Below are positions 29,223-38,760 of a stretch of 64,000 bases of DNA, piece after piece. The DNA comes from Desulforhopalus sp. (GTDB lineage Bacteria; Desulfobacterota; Desulfobulbia; Desulfobulbales; Desulfocapsaceae), in assembly GCA_030247675.1 (NCBI GenBank), contig JAOTRX010000003.1, positions 310,001 to 374,000 of the forward strand, written 5' to 3'. The position numbers were made by a program, and so were the translations under genes. The notes beneath the pieces are model-generated. The model was given only the letters and a program-made list of their open reading frames with translations, had not been told where the DNA came from and did no database searches. Within the stretch, counting starts at the first letter, position 1; the number at the start of each line of letters is the position of its first letter.

Positions 29223-29654
29223 ATGGCAGAGACTCTCAAGGTCAGACAGGCGGTGAAAAGGAAGTTCCCGGTAATCGACATGGAAGACAGTCTGGAGATG
29301 GCTATCCAGCTCATGGCAGAGACCAACGTCTCGGTGCTTGCCGTCAAGGTTGCTTCGGAACTGGTCGGCCTGGTCACTGTTTGGGATGTTTTGAATGGTC
29401 TTGCCCATGATTATGACCGGCAGGCAACGAAAATCTCGACGTTTATGACCAAATGCGAATTCCATACCGATAAATCGACAAAAAATGCCTGCATTCAGCT
29501 TGATGAGAACGAGGAGCTGTTCTCGGCGATAAAGGTGATGTATGAGGCTGGAGTCAACCATCTGCTGGTGACGGGTGAAAGGGGCAAGCCTGTTGGGATT
29601 GTTTCAAGCCTTGAGCTTATTAAACTTGCTGCTGCCTCATCATCGCTCCCTTAG
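29223..29654 (+). CDS. CBS-domain pair protein
   Basis: The 143-residue protein consists of two CBS repeats: one around VIDMEDSLEMAIQLMAETNVSVLAVK...LVGLVTVWDVLNGL and a second around ENEELFSAIKVMYEAGVNHLLVTG...PVGIVSSLELIKL. CBS pairs bind adenine nucleotides and act as energy or ligand sensors; stand-alone proteins often regulate partners that remain unknown. The ATG at 29223 follows GGAGGTGGTT and was preferred over an upstream TTG. Its stop overlaps by four bases the stop of the convergent V4R kinase gene. Confidence 0.88.
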   Translation: MAETLKVRQAVKRKFPVIDMEDSLEMAIQLMAETNVSVLAVKVASELVGLVTVWDVLNGLAHDYDRQATKISTFMTKCEFHTDKSTKNACIQLDENEELFSAIKVMYEAGVNHLLVTGERGKPVGIVSSLELIKLAAASSSLP

Positions 29655-31903
29655 CTTTCGTCGATAAGCCGGCGTACAGTCGCCGCCAGTTCTCTGAGGT
29701 CCACCGGTTTCATAAGAAATGCCCTGATTCCCATGGCCCTGGCCTGGTTATCATCAATCTGCCTGCTATAGCCGGTGCAGAGGATAATCGGCACGTCGGG
29801 ACGGATCCGGCGGATTTCTTCAGCCAGGTTGTCGCCGGTCAACTCGGGCATGGTCATGTCGGTGAGGACGAGGTCGAAGGCCCCTGGGTCCGACCGGAAG
29901 ACCTCCAGGGCTTTGGTGCTGCTGGTAATCGAATGTACGCTGTAGCCGTGGCGGCTGAGGACGATTTCCAGCATCTTGGCTATACTCGGGTCATCGTCGA
30001 CCACTAGGATGCGCTCATTACCGGTCTGGTGTTCAGCATCTGTCTCCTCGGTTTTTTCGGCGACGGCGTCGATACGCGGGAAGAAAAGAGAAAAGGCTGC
30101 GCCTTCTCCGGGCTTATTGGTGACCCTGATCATGCCGTCATGGCTCTTGACGATGCCGTGGGCAACCGCCAGTCCCATACCGGAACCCTTGCCGAATTCC
30201 TTGGTGGTGAAATACGGGTCAAAGATCCGTTCGAGATATTTCTCCGGAATGCCGCTACCGGTGTCGCTGATGGTGAGAAGTACGAATTTTCCCGGTTTCA
30301 GGTTGCCGGCCGGGTCAAGATCCTCGTCAAAAAGCTGTACCTCGCGGAGTGCTATGGTCAGGGTCCCCCCCTGGTTCTCCATGGCCTGGCTGGCGTTGGT
30401 GCAGAGATTCATCAGCACTTGGTGGATCTGGGTCTGGTCGCCTTGAATATTGCCGCAGCCCGGGGCGAGATCGAGCATGATGTCGATCGTGGTGGGAATG
30501 GTCGCCCGTAAAAAGACCACCGCCTCGACGATCAGGGCGTTGAGGTTGATCGGTTGGCGATGTTGTTCCTCCTTGCGGCTGAAGGCCAGAATCTGTTTGA
30601 CCAGATCCTTGGCACGATTACCGGCCTTTAATACCTCCTGGATCTGTCTTCTCGCCGGGCTCCACACCGGAATATCGGCGAGGGCCATGTCGGCATAACC
30701 AAGCACCGCCGCCAGGATGTTGTTGAAGTCGTGGGCAATACCGCCGGCCAGGGTGCCGATAGCCTCCATCTTGTGTCGCCGCCGGAGCTGAATGGCCAGA
30801 CTTTCCCGTTCCTGTTCGGCGCGGCGTATATCCGAGACATCTCTGCCGATAACGCCGATGCCGGTTAGTTTTCCCGCTGCATCGTACTGGAAAGACGTCG
30901 ACCATTGCAGGTTGAGAACATTGCCGGTCTTGATATTGACCTGGCGCAGTTCAATAACCGTTCTATCGGCCTTGTCGGCAAGGCATTGCCGCCACCAGGC
31001 CAGCACCCTTTTGTGGTCGTCCGGGTGAATGAAGCGGAAAATTGATAGTCCGGAATACTCGGCAGGGGCCAGGGTTAGGATCTTCTGCGCCGCCCGGTTT
31101 AAAAATGTCAGTCGCCCCCGGGGGTCAAGCTGGGCGACAAGGTCGTTGGTGCCCTCCACCAGATCGCGGTATTTTCTCTCACTTTCACTATACTTGCCCG
31201 CCTGCTCCAGCATCCGTTGTTCGAGCTGCAGGTGGCCCAGGCGTAGTTCCTGTTCCGTCTTGGCACGCGTTTGGATTTCTTCCTGGAGTTTTCTGAGGGC
31301 GGTCGTTGCGTCCGCAGTTGCTCCGGCGCCTGTAGCCAGGAGATTGGTAAGCTCATTTTCGATGGTTCTGGTGGACGGTTTGACAAGAAAGGTGTCGGCA
31401 TCGTCGCCGAGAGCGGTGAAGGAGAGCTGTTCGGCCCAGCAGTTGCTGTCGAACAGCCGGGAGCAGTAGCCGGCCAGTTTCCCCGCCAGCATGGCGCAGC
31501 CCCAGTTGACGCCGAGGGATTGCTGGTAGCGGCCTTCCCAGCTGTGGTGCACACGGAACAAGACTTCTTTCTTGTGGTAATCGATGGCAATGATCTGCCA
31601 GTTGCCCCAGCCCGCTGCCGCGTAAATGTGGGCAATATCTTGAAACCCCTCGGTAAAATTCGGGCAGGCGGTGATTGTCGGCCAGTCGTCGGCAATGCTT
31701 TTTCGCCCCTCGCTTTGCAGGGCCAGGGTAAAACGCTCCGTACCCATCATGGCCTGGGTTTCGGCCATGAACCTGGCAAGGGTTGAGTCTACCCGCATGA
31801 CAACGGCCGGCATTGCCCCGAAAGTGCAGGTCCCCGTGTTGAGGTGCCATTCGATGGGGATTCCGTTGACCGAAACTCCAGTCAGTTCGTCATAGTCGGC
31901 CAT
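29651..31903 (-). CDS. Soluble sensor histidine kinase with V4R, PAS and receiver domains
   Basis: The 750-residue protein has no membrane segment. Residues about 1-180 resemble a V4R (4-vinyl reductase) small-molecule-binding domain (GWGNWQIIAIDYHKKEVLFRV, GCAMLAGKLAGYCSRLF). A coiled-coil linker leads to a PAS domain (about 250-370), a dimerisation domain with GGIAHDFNNILAAVLGYADM, an HATPase (MNLCTNASQAM, DTGSGIPEKYLERIFDP, KGSGMGLAVAHGIV) and a C-terminal receiver (ILVVDDDPSIAKML, LTDMTMPEL). The ATG at 31903 follows AAGGAGCC and was chosen over an upstream in-frame start at 31969. The ligand is unknown. Confidence 0.85.
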   Translation of the reverse strand: MADYDELTGVSVNGIPIEWHLNTGTCTFGAMPAVVMRVDSTLARFMAETQAMMGTERFTLALQSEGRKSIADDWPTITACPNFTEGFQDIAHIYAAAGWGNWQIIAIDYHKKEVLFRVHHSWEGRYQQSLGVNWGCAMLAGKLAGYCSRLFDSNCWAEQLSFTALGDDADTFLVKPSTRTIENELTNLLATGAGATADATTALRKLQEEIQTRAKTEQELRLGHLQLEQRMLEQAGKYSESERKYRDLVEGTNDLVAQLDPRGRLTFLNRAAQKILTLAPAEYSGLSIFRFIHPDDHKRVLAWWRQCLADKADRTVIELRQVNIKTGNVLNLQWSTSFQYDAAGKLTGIGVIGRDVSDIRRAEQERESLAIQLRRRHKMEAIGTLAGGIAHDFNNILAAVLGYADMALADIPVWSPARRQIQEVLKAGNRAKDLVKQILAFSRKEEQHRQPINLNALIVEAVVFLRATIPTTIDIMLDLAPGCGNIQGDQTQIHQVLMNLCTNASQAMENQGGTLTIALREVQLFDEDLDPAGNLKPGKFVLLTISDTGSGIPEKYLERIFDPYFTTKEFGKGSGMGLAVAHGIVKSHDGMIRVTNKPGEGAAFSLFFPRIDAVAEKTEETDAEHQTGNERILVVDDDPSIAKMLEIVLSRHGYSVHSITSSTKALEVFRSDPGAFDLVLTDMTMPELTGDNLAEEIRRIRPDVPIILCTGYSRQIDDNQARAMGIRAFLMKPVDLRELAATVRRLIDES

Positions 31904-32084
31904 GCAAGGCTCCTTGGTGTCTTCGGCTGTCCCGGTGAGGCGACGGAGGGAATCCCTGACTACCGCCAAGAGGAAGAGTCAGAGCAAAAGATTACGGTTA
32001 ATGGTACATTATGGATGGGTTCCGGGACAAATGTATTTTCTTGCAGCTGGTTTTTTGGGTATTTTACCTGGATAGAAAGAGAGC

Positions 32085-33299
32085 ATGCCGACGCTGTCGG
32101 CAATATGCGCAGTCAAACCATCATACGGTATCAACGTGAAACGCATCCTGTTACTGATCGTATTCCTGTTACTGGCCGGCGGCTTTTTCGCCTACCGGTA
32201 TCTGCATAAAGAAAAACCCCTGGCCGTTTCGGTTAAAGAGGCGGAAGTAGGTCTTGTCGAGGCGACGGTGGCCAACACCCGTGCCGGTTCTGTCAAGGCC
32301 CGGTGGCGGGCGCGACTGGCGCCGGCGGTCGGTGGGCGGATCGCCACCCTGAATGTCCATAAGGGTGATGAGGTGGAGGCCGGGCAGGTTCTGGTATCGT
32401 TGTGGAACAAGGATCTTACGGCAGAACTGGAACTCGCCGAAAGTCTGGCGAAGGTCGCCGAGGCCGCCGCCAATGAGGCCTGCCTCCTTGCCGAGTATGC
32501 CGGGCGGCAAGCGGCACGGCAGACAGAGCTGAAAAAAAATCGTTCGACTTCGGAGTCCGCGTATGATGAGGCCATTGCTACCGCCTCCTCAAAAAAGGCC
32601 GCCTGTCGCGCCGCCCAGGCACAGCGGGGAGCCAGCCTGGCGAGGATTAAAGCGGCGGAGGCGATGGTCGAGCGGACGATTATTACCGCGCCTTTTGCCG
32701 GGATTGTCGGTGAGGTCAATGGCGAGATAGGTGAATTCATCACCCCATCACCACCGGGGATCGCTACCCTGCCGGTGGTCGATCTTATCAATATGCAGTC
32801 GCTGTATGTGGCAGCACCGATCGACGAGATCGATGCCGCCCAGATCCGTCCGGGAATGGAGGCGCGGATCAGCCTTGACGCCTATCCGCAAAAGGTCTTC
32901 AAAGGCAAGACCCGGTCGGTGTCACCCTACGTCCTCGAGCAGGCGAAACAGGCACGTACCGTGGAAGTCGAGGTCGATTTTGAGGAGATGGCCCAGGGCG
33001 CGAATCTTTTGGTCGGCTACAGCGCCGACGTTGAGATTGTTCTCCAGGCGCGTCCCGGGGTGGTGCGCATTGCCACCGAGGCGCTGCACAAGGATGGTCA
33101 TGTCTATGTTGTCGATCCATCAACCAATCGTCTCCAGTATCGTCAGGCCAAGGTTGGCCTCGGTAACTGGCAGTTCACCGAGATTGCTGAGGGGGTGCGG
33201 CCAGGTGATAAGGTGGTGACGACCATCGACCGGCAGGGGCTGGCGGATGGGGTTGTGGCTGTAATCGACAAGAAAGAGGACCCGAAGACCAAAAAATAA
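32085..33299 (+). CDS. Periplasmic efflux adaptor subunit (HlyD/MFP family), orphan
   Basis: The protein (404 residues from the ATG at 32085, or 387 from a GTG at 32136) has one N-terminal membrane anchor (RILLLIVFLLLAGGFFAYRYL), a lipoyl/barrel-sandwich half (GGRIATLNVHKGDEVEAGQVLVSL), an alpha-helical hairpin (about 110-205), the second half TIITAPFAGIVGEVNGEIGEF and a beta-barrel domain. These adaptors bridge inner-membrane ABC or RND pumps to outer-membrane channels. No transporter is adjacent; the MacB-like ABC genes at 47.3-50.4 kb lack an adaptor and might be its partner, but this is conjecture. GAAAGAGAG precedes the ATG, which has the better ribosome site. Confidence 0.85.
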   Translation: MPTLSAICAVKPSYGINVKRILLLIVFLLLAGGFFAYRYLHKEKPLAVSVKEAEVGLVEATVANTRAGSVKARWRARLAPAVGGRIATLNVHKGDEVEAGQVLVSLWNKDLTAELELAESLAKVAEAAANEACLLAEYAGRQAARQTELKKNRSTSESAYDEAIATASSKKAACRAAQAQRGASLARIKAAEAMVERTIITAPFAGIVGEVNGEIGEFITPSPPGIATLPVVDLINMQSLYVAAPIDEIDAAQIRPGMEARISLDAYPQKVFKGKTRSVSPYVLEQAKQARTVEVEVDFEEMAQGANLLVGYSADVEIVLQARPGVVRIATEALHKDGHVYVVDPSTNRLQYRQAKVGLGNWQFTEIAEGVRPGDKVVTTIDRQGLADGVVAVIDKKEDPKTKK

Positions 33300-33670
33300 T
33301 GGGTTGTCCACCCATGCTGCGGCAAGAATTGCAGATCTTATTTCCCCGTAAAAATTACTGTGTATCAGAGTGCTTTCTCAAGCCTTGCCTCACCAGAAAT
33401 CGAATCGATTCTGTCAAAAAGGAAGTGTTGCAGTCAAAGGGGAAATCAATTAGGATTTGCTCGGCAAATTGCCCGTCCCGGAAGAGTTGCCTGCGCCGTT
33501 GGTGTTGCAAGGGAATGAGCTTTGTCACCGGAGGAGAGGGTAAGGTATATCCCGTAGAGTGTTCCTGTATGTACGTAAGGGTGTAGGGCACAAGTTTGCT
33601 GATCCGCGCAGAGAGCGAGTACGGCCATGGAGCGGTGTGCGCTATTATCCCGTAGAAATTCAAAAAGAAT
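33300..33670. other. Noncoding stretch before the GT-C-like genes
   Basis: No gene is supported in these 371 bp. A 90-codon Cys-rich frame (33313-33585) lacks a ribosome site and family match. The words TATCCCGTAGAG and TATCCCGTAGAA occur about 100 bp apart (near 33548 and 33646), a short direct repeat of unknown meaning. Confidence 0.45.
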
Positions 33671-35032
33671 ATGCAATTCAATTATAAAATGAGCGCTCCC
33701 TTGTTGTTTGCAAAGTTGGCAAGCAAATTCCACCATAGAGAACAGTACAACCTTGATCGGCACAACTTCTGGGCCGATAACCGCCGGGTGATTTTAGTCT
33801 CTTTGGTGCTCTTCGTCGGGGTGCTCCTGTGGCGGTCATGGCCGAACTTTACCCATCCAGGCCTGTATGCGGAGGATGCGACCCACTATTTCAGCTATTT
33901 TTACGGCAATAACAAAGGGTTTGCCGGATTGTTTCACAATCCTAACGACTATCAGGTCATATTGAATAATTTCATCGCGACGATGGTTGCCAATATAGAT
34001 GTACGGTGGCAGCCGACCTTTTATCTGTGGATAGGCGCAACTCTGTCCGTTCTGGCGGTTATGGCCCTGCCCAGTTCCGGTCTCCTGAAAAATAAGTACA
34101 TTATCTTCATTTCTCCTTTCCTTCTGGGATTTTCGGGGATGAATCACCTGTACTATTATGTGACCCTGGCATATCAGATTTATAGCCTGGTGATTATTCT
34201 GATCGGGGCACTTTTCTGGCACCCGGCCAAAGGTAATACCGAGAATGTCATTCTCTTTATCGTGCTGTCGCTGCTCATCTGGTCGGGACCCTATTCGGTG
34301 CTGGTCGTACCATTTTCTATTTGCTTTATCCTGTTTTTCAAAGGCAAGACCAAGCTGTTGCTAGCCCTTTCCGTGGTAACCGTCCTCTATGCCCTGGCCG
34401 TGCGGGAACACACGATTGTGCTGCATATGCTGTGGAATCCTATAATCCACCAGATTTGGTTTGACACGTTTATCACCAAGGTGGTTTTTATGGACCTGAA
34501 TGGCGCACTCAGGCCTGAAAAGATCCTGCTGACGGCGGTGTTTTTCTTAACGGTATTCGCGCTGCTCAGAAGGGATGTTTTTTACCTGAAAATTGCCTGC
34601 ATTCTCCTTGTTCTTATCAATAGTTCTCTCGCCGCACTCTTCCTCAGCAAAAAATTTGCCATCGCCTTAAAAATCAGACTGTGCTATCTGATCGTTGCGC
34701 AATTCCTCTGGCTTAGCTTTTTACTGTTTACCTTTGACAGGATATTGGCGAGGAGCAAGAGGCTCTACCATGGGGGCATTGTAGTCTGTGCCCTGGTTGT
34801 GCTGTTTGTCTGTTTTGATAATTTGCGAAACCCGTCAAAGATGTCCCTGCCGGTAATGACCGGCTTACCGAAATATCTTGACGCCATATACGAGGTTGAA
34901 CAGCAAAATCTCCGAGGACAACACCAGGTTAAGATTCTCGAGTACGGCAAGGTGTTTTACCATCCCATCGTCAAGGTGGGGAAGGCGGTTGACCCGGATG
35001 CCCCTGTCGAGAAGGTTCATATGGAGGATTAG
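33671..35032 (+). CDS. Polytopic membrane protein, GT-C-like, paralog 1
   Basis: This protein of about 450 residues has around ten hydrophobic segments. After the first (VILVSLVLFVGVLLW) comes a polar loop with GLYAEDATHYFSYFYG; acidic residues in the first external loop are typical of GT-C lipid-linked-sugar glycosyltransferases, but no family could be named with certainty. It is closely related to the next gene: both share WRSWPNFT, PGLY.ED.THYF..FYG, DVRWQPT, LLKNKY and LLIWSGPY. The start may be the ATG at 33689 instead. Together with the acyltransferase downstream it suggests a surface-polysaccharide or lipid modification cluster; that is inference. Confidence 0.6.
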   Translation: MQFNYKMSAPLLFAKLASKFHHREQYNLDRHNFWADNRRVILVSLVLFVGVLLWRSWPNFTHPGLYAEDATHYFSYFYGNNKGFAGLFHNPNDYQVILNNFIATMVANIDVRWQPTFYLWIGATLSVLAVMALPSSGLLKNKYIIFISPFLLGFSGMNHLYYYVTLAYQIYSLVIILIGALFWHPAKGNTENVILFIVLSLLIWSGPYSVLVVPFSICFILFFKGKTKLLLALSVVTVLYALAVREHTIVLHMLWNPIIHQIWFDTFITKVVFMDLNGALRPEKILLTAVFFLTVFALLRRDVFYLKIACILLVLINSSLAALFLSKKFAIALKIRLCYLIVAQFLWLSFLLFTFDRILARSKRLYHGGIVVCALVVLFVCFDNLRNPSKMSLPVMTGLPKYLDAIYEVEQQNLRGQHQVKILEYGKVFYHPIVKVGKAVDPDAPVEKVHMED

Positions 35033-35267
35033 CTCATGTCAAGATTGCTTGCCGCTGCCGGTTTCGTCATTTCTTAGAAAAATCAATTGCACCTTTTTCG
35101 ATTTTCTGTGAAGAAGTTCTCCTGAAGATACCTTGCCGGTTTGCCGGGGATAGTGAACGTTAGTGGTGCTGCCTGTTGACTTGTCAAAGGGGTTCCCCAG
35201 CAACCGTCGAACAAGTACTGTCGCCTGAACCCGCTGTATATTCAACGATAATGATCTGTTGGATTAT

Positions 35268-35324
35268 AAAAAGCTGAGTTGAGCAGCTCGTCTGCTCAAA
35301 CGAAACTCATGCCCTTGCGATGTA
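35268..35324 (-). repeat. Dispersed intergenic repeat, copy D
   Basis: On the minus strand it reads GCAAGGGCATGAGTTTCG, TTTGAGCAG, CGAGCTGCTCAACTCAGC and TTTTT. This copy has an 8-bp perfect stem TTGAGCAG-N5-CTGCTCAA in addition to the AGCTG-N7-CAGCT dyad. It lies between the two paralogous membrane-protein genes, and the upstream end of the second gene's open frame is made of repeat sequence. Confidence 0.88.
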
Positions 35325-35347
35325 AGAACCTCCTTCTCGGGTGCTCC

Positions 35348-36697
35348 ATGAACACTTCTCCCCAATCGCCGCTTAACCGGCTGATGAACCATTTTCGCAA
35401 CAGAGAATATTATGTGATCGACCAGCGTGATTTTTGGGCGAACAACCGGGGGGTGATTTTCGCGTCTTTTATCCTCTTCATCGGGGTATTGCTGTGGCGC
35501 TCGTGGCCAAATTTTACCAATCCCGGCCTGTATGTCGAGGATACAACCCACTACTTCAACCATTTTTACGGGGGCGGCCGTGATCTTTCGGCCCTTTTTC
35601 ACAACCCCAACGGCTATCACAACATCATCAACAATCTCATAGCCTTCCTGGTCGCCAAGGTCGATGTGCGCTGGCAGCCTACGCTGTACCTGTGGACGGC
35701 GAGTTTTTTTGCAATCTGCGCGGTCATGGTCCTACCCTGTTCCGGCTTGCTGAAAAACAAATATCTCATTTTTATCGCCCCCTTTCTCCTCGGTCTTTCC
35801 GGGATGAATCACATCTATTACTACATCACCCTGGCCTATCAGATCTATGTCCTGATTATCCTCCTCATAGGTCTGCTGTTTTGGCGGCCCTTGGAGGGCA
35901 ATACCGGCAACGTCCTGCTCTTTGTCGTGCTGTCCCTGCTTATCTGGTCGGGGCCCTATGCGGTGCTGGTGGTGCCGTTTTCCTTTTGCTTTATCCTGTT
36001 TTTCCGAGGGAAAACCAAATTGTTACTGTTCCTTTCCGTGGTCACCATCCTCTATACCCTGTCGGTGAGCGAGCATATGATTTTACTGCGCAATCTCTGG
36101 AAGCCAGAGATTCACCGCATCTGGCTCAATGCCCTGATCGGCAAGATTTTTTTCATGGATATGAAGGGTGGGACCGGACCGGCGAAGATGATGCTGACGG
36201 CGGCATTTTTTCTCACCGTCATCGCCATTCTCAGAAAGGATTCCTTCTACCTGAAAATGGCCTGTATTTTCTTGGTGCTTATCAACGGATGCCTGGGGGC
36301 ACTCTTTCTCAGTAAGAAATTTATGCTCATCCTGAAGATACGGTCCTGCTATATAGTTATCGCCCAATTCTTATGGCTGGCTTTCCTGCTGTTTACCGCC
36401 GACCGGATTATGGCAATGAGCAAGAAGCTTTACCACGGCGGAATTCTTGTCTGCGTTCTTGCCGCGCTGTTTATCTATTACGACAACGCGCGGTTTCCCT
36501 GGAAAAGCTCGGCGCCGGTGATGACCTCCCTGCCGAAGTTTCTCGACGCGGTATATGCGGCGGAAGGGGAGAAGCTATTGGAGCAAAACCGGGTAAAGGT
36601 CATTGAGTTTGGCCAGGGTAATTTCCGCCCCATGGCAGGCTTGGGTAAGGTAGGCGATCCGAGTATTCCGGTCGAGCTGATTTATATCGAAGAATAA
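35348..36697 (+). CDS. Polytopic membrane protein, GT-C-like, paralog 2
   Basis: A membrane protein of 449 residues and about ten hydrophobic segments, clearly paralogous to its upstream neighbour over its whole length, with the same external-loop motif (GLYVEDTTHYFNHFYG) and the same soluble C-terminal tail of about 60 residues. The open frame extends to 35279, but that extension is encoded by the dispersed repeat, so the ATG at 35348 (MNTSPQSPLNRL) is preferred. The pair looks like a tandem duplication separated by a repeat copy. Function is not established; GT-C glycosyltransferase is the best guess. Confidence 0.6.
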   Translation: MNTSPQSPLNRLMNHFRNREYYVIDQRDFWANNRGVIFASFILFIGVLLWRSWPNFTNPGLYVEDTTHYFNHFYGGGRDLSALFHNPNGYHNIINNLIAFLVAKVDVRWQPTLYLWTASFFAICAVMVLPCSGLLKNKYLIFIAPFLLGLSGMNHIYYYITLAYQIYVLIILLIGLLFWRPLEGNTGNVLLFVVLSLLIWSGPYAVLVVPFSFCFILFFRGKTKLLLFLSVVTILYTLSVSEHMILLRNLWKPEIHRIWLNALIGKIFFMDMKGGTGPAKMMLTAAFFLTVIAILRKDSFYLKMACIFLVLINGCLGALFLSKKFMLILKIRSCYIVIAQFLWLAFLLFTADRIMAMSKKLYHGGILVCVLAALFIYYDNARFPWKSSAPVMTSLPKFLDAVYAAEGEKLLEQNRVKVIEFGQGNFRPMAGLGKVGDPSIPVELIYIEE

Positions 36698-36818
36698 CAT
36701 GAATTTAAGCCGGAACGAAGAGGTCGATGTCGCGGCCGCCCCTCATTCCGAGGGGCTTTGTCCCTGAACGGCGGCAAATGTCCTGGCGTCAGAGTAAATA
36801 TTTACCTGAGGAATAGTT

Positions 36819-38474
36819 TTGCAAACTGTTGATCCCCATAAACCTGCGGATACCGGTGGTTTCGGGAATAAGCTGCTTTCCAGCGCCCTTGCCATTCTGG
36901 CCTTTGCCGTCGTCTACGTCATCGTCGATCACCTGGTAATCTCGTCCTTTGCCAGGATGATCGTCGACATGGAAGGTCCGGTCTCGACCCAGGCCAAGGC
37001 CTATTTCTCAAGGAGCGTCACCAATGAAACCTTCGATGAGAATCACGCCACACCGGCGGTGGGCTACACGGGTGGACGGCGGACGACCTTCCAGCTTTAT
37101 ATGGAGAACCGGACCATTAAAAAACTGCGTTTTGATCCCGGGCGGAGCCCGGGGATCTACAAGGTCTATGCCATAACGCTTTTCAGCTATTTTGGCGCCC
37201 CGGTCAAGGTAAAGCCGCATGATCCCGACATCGAGGTCAAGGCCGGGCCGGGTACCGTAGTCACCAAAAAAACCGATCACCTTGAGATAGCCAGTCAAAC
37301 AGACGACCCGCATTGCATCTTCGGGCAGGCCATTGCCGTCGACAATCCCGCCTTTCGTTTTGGCGTGCCGCTGGTCTTTGCCATCCTGACCTTTTTCGTC
37401 GCCAGCCGGATAAGGTTTTCGGAGTTTCAGTTCTGGCGGGATCTGCAGGAAAAAAAATCATCATCGGGGGCCAGCTATCGGGCTCTCGATGGGTTGCGTG
37501 GACTTGCGGCCCTCCTTGTCCTGCTTGATCATACCGGTGTGCCGGGCTGCGATGGCATCGGCATGGCCGGAGTGGTGATGTTTTTTTGTCTCAGTGGTTT
37601 TCTTCTCACCATACCCTTTGCAAAGGACGGTTCGCGGATCCTCAGCATTTCGTATGTGCGGAATTATTTTCTGCGCCGGGTTCGGCGTATCGTCCCGATG
37701 TTTTACGCCATGATTCTGGTGGTCTATGTCTTTAATGCCCGGCTTGAGGACGCCATCCGTTCCGCCCTCTTTCTGCAAGGGAATACCATTTACTGGACGG
37801 TGCTGCAGGAGATGCACTTCTATTTGCTGTTGCCGTTGGTCATGCTGGTCAATCATCTCGTCTTTCGGGATGTCAAATGGCGGATAATCGTGTTCCTGCT
37901 GTTCTTAAGCCTTGGATTTAATTACGGATACTTGTCGACCTACCACGTTTACGGCATGGGCCATTCAATGCCCCTCTATGCCGGGCTTTTCCTCGGTGGC
38001 ATGCTGACCTGTTATATGTACCATACGCCGTCGATACGCGAGTCGGTATTGCTTAAAAAACTCTGTGATAATCATCTCTTGACCCTTGCGCTCTTTGTCG
38101 CGGTCTTTCTGGTGCATCAATTTCAGCCCTTTCCGCATTTCGGCAAAAAATACGCGGGAGACTGGGTGTTGTTTGGCGGCTACAACTATCTGGTTGCCCT
38201 CCTGGTTTTTTGTCTGGTCATGTCTGAGCGTTCTTGCGCGGCAAGAATTCTCCAGATATTGCCTCTCCGCCTCCTTGGGGTGGTGAGCTACAGTTTTTAT
38301 TTGCTCCATCCGATTCTTATGAAGGTCGTCAAACAGGTGTCGCAGGAATATCTCCAGGGAAGGCTTGCCGGTATCGGGGCCTTCGTCGCGGCACTCCTCC
38401 TGACCTTTGTGGTCAGTACCGTGACCTACACCCTCATTGAGCGACCCTTTATCTTCGGCAAGAATGGCAGATAA
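36819..38474 (+). CDS. Membrane acyltransferase, acyltransferase-3 (OafA/YrhL) family, with N-terminal extension
   Basis: The 551-residue protein has an N-terminal membrane segment (ALAILAFAVVYVIVDHLVI), an extracytoplasmic domain of about 130 residues, a second helix (about 185-205), and then a ten-helix acyltransferase-3 domain starting YRALDGLRGLAALLVLLDHTG with the conserved catalytic His (LLDHTG), the RR motif in RNYFLRRVRRIVP and FFCLSGFLL. These enzymes O-acylate surface or exported sugars. Translation seems to begin at TTG 36819 behind GAGGAATAG. Its position after two GT-C-like genes supports a role in polysaccharide modification. A terminator follows at 38522. Confidence 0.82.
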   Translation: MQTVDPHKPADTGGFGNKLLSSALAILAFAVVYVIVDHLVISSFARMIVDMEGPVSTQAKAYFSRSVTNETFDENHATPAVGYTGGRRTTFQLYMENRTIKKLRFDPGRSPGIYKVYAITLFSYFGAPVKVKPHDPDIEVKAGPGTVVTKKTDHLEIASQTDDPHCIFGQAIAVDNPAFRFGVPLVFAILTFFVASRIRFSEFQFWRDLQEKKSSSGASYRALDGLRGLAALLVLLDHTGVPGCDGIGMAGVVMFFCLSGFLLTIPFAKDGSRILSISYVRNYFLRRVRRIVPMFYAMILVVYVFNARLEDAIRSALFLQGNTIYWTVLQEMHFYLLLPLVMLVNHLVFRDVKWRIIVFLLFLSLGFNYGYLSTYHVYGMGHSMPLYAGLFLGGMLTCYMYHTPSIRESVLLKKLCDNHLLTLALFVAVFLVHQFQPFPHFGKKYAGDWVLFGGYNYLVALLVFCLVMSERSCAARILQILPLRLLGVVSYSFYLLHPILMKVVKQVSQEYLQGRLAGIGAFVAALLLTFVVSTVTYTLIERPFIFGKNGR

Positions 38475-38521
38475 TATTCTCCACACACATGCTGTTGTTT
38501 GGTAACTCAATGGCGGAAAAG

Positions 38522-38553
38522 ACGGGCACAAACTTTTGTTGGTGCCCGTTTTT
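38522..38553 (+). terminator. Intrinsic terminator after the acyltransferase gene
   Basis: ACGGGCAC pairs perfectly with GTGCCCGT (8 bp) around a 12-nt loop and is followed by five T residues. Confidence 0.85.
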
Positions 38554-38760
38554 ATTTGTGAAATTCCTTCCATGGCAGGCGCAACATTTCGATACAAATT
38601 GATACAAAAAGCTGACAGTCACTCGGCGCCTGGCCAGGTATAGTGTTTCTGGCTTCCAAAGAGAAGCCATTGCCTCCTTCCGGCCTTGCGAAAAGAACGC
38701 GATGGCGCAGTGGCAGGCAGGCCTTGCCCACCTATCATTCAGCCAACAGGAGAACGACCG

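Noticed and set aside
33313-33585. A 90-codon, cysteine-rich plus-strand open frame between the adaptor and GT-C-like genes.
   Set aside because: No ribosome site, no recognisable domain, and the cysteines are irregularly spaced.
33561-33600. A possible further copy of the dispersed repeat (GGGCACAAGTTT ... GCGCAGAGAGC).
   Set aside because: Only the GGGCA-AAGTTT part matches; the conserved dyad is missing. It could be a remnant but is too weak to list.
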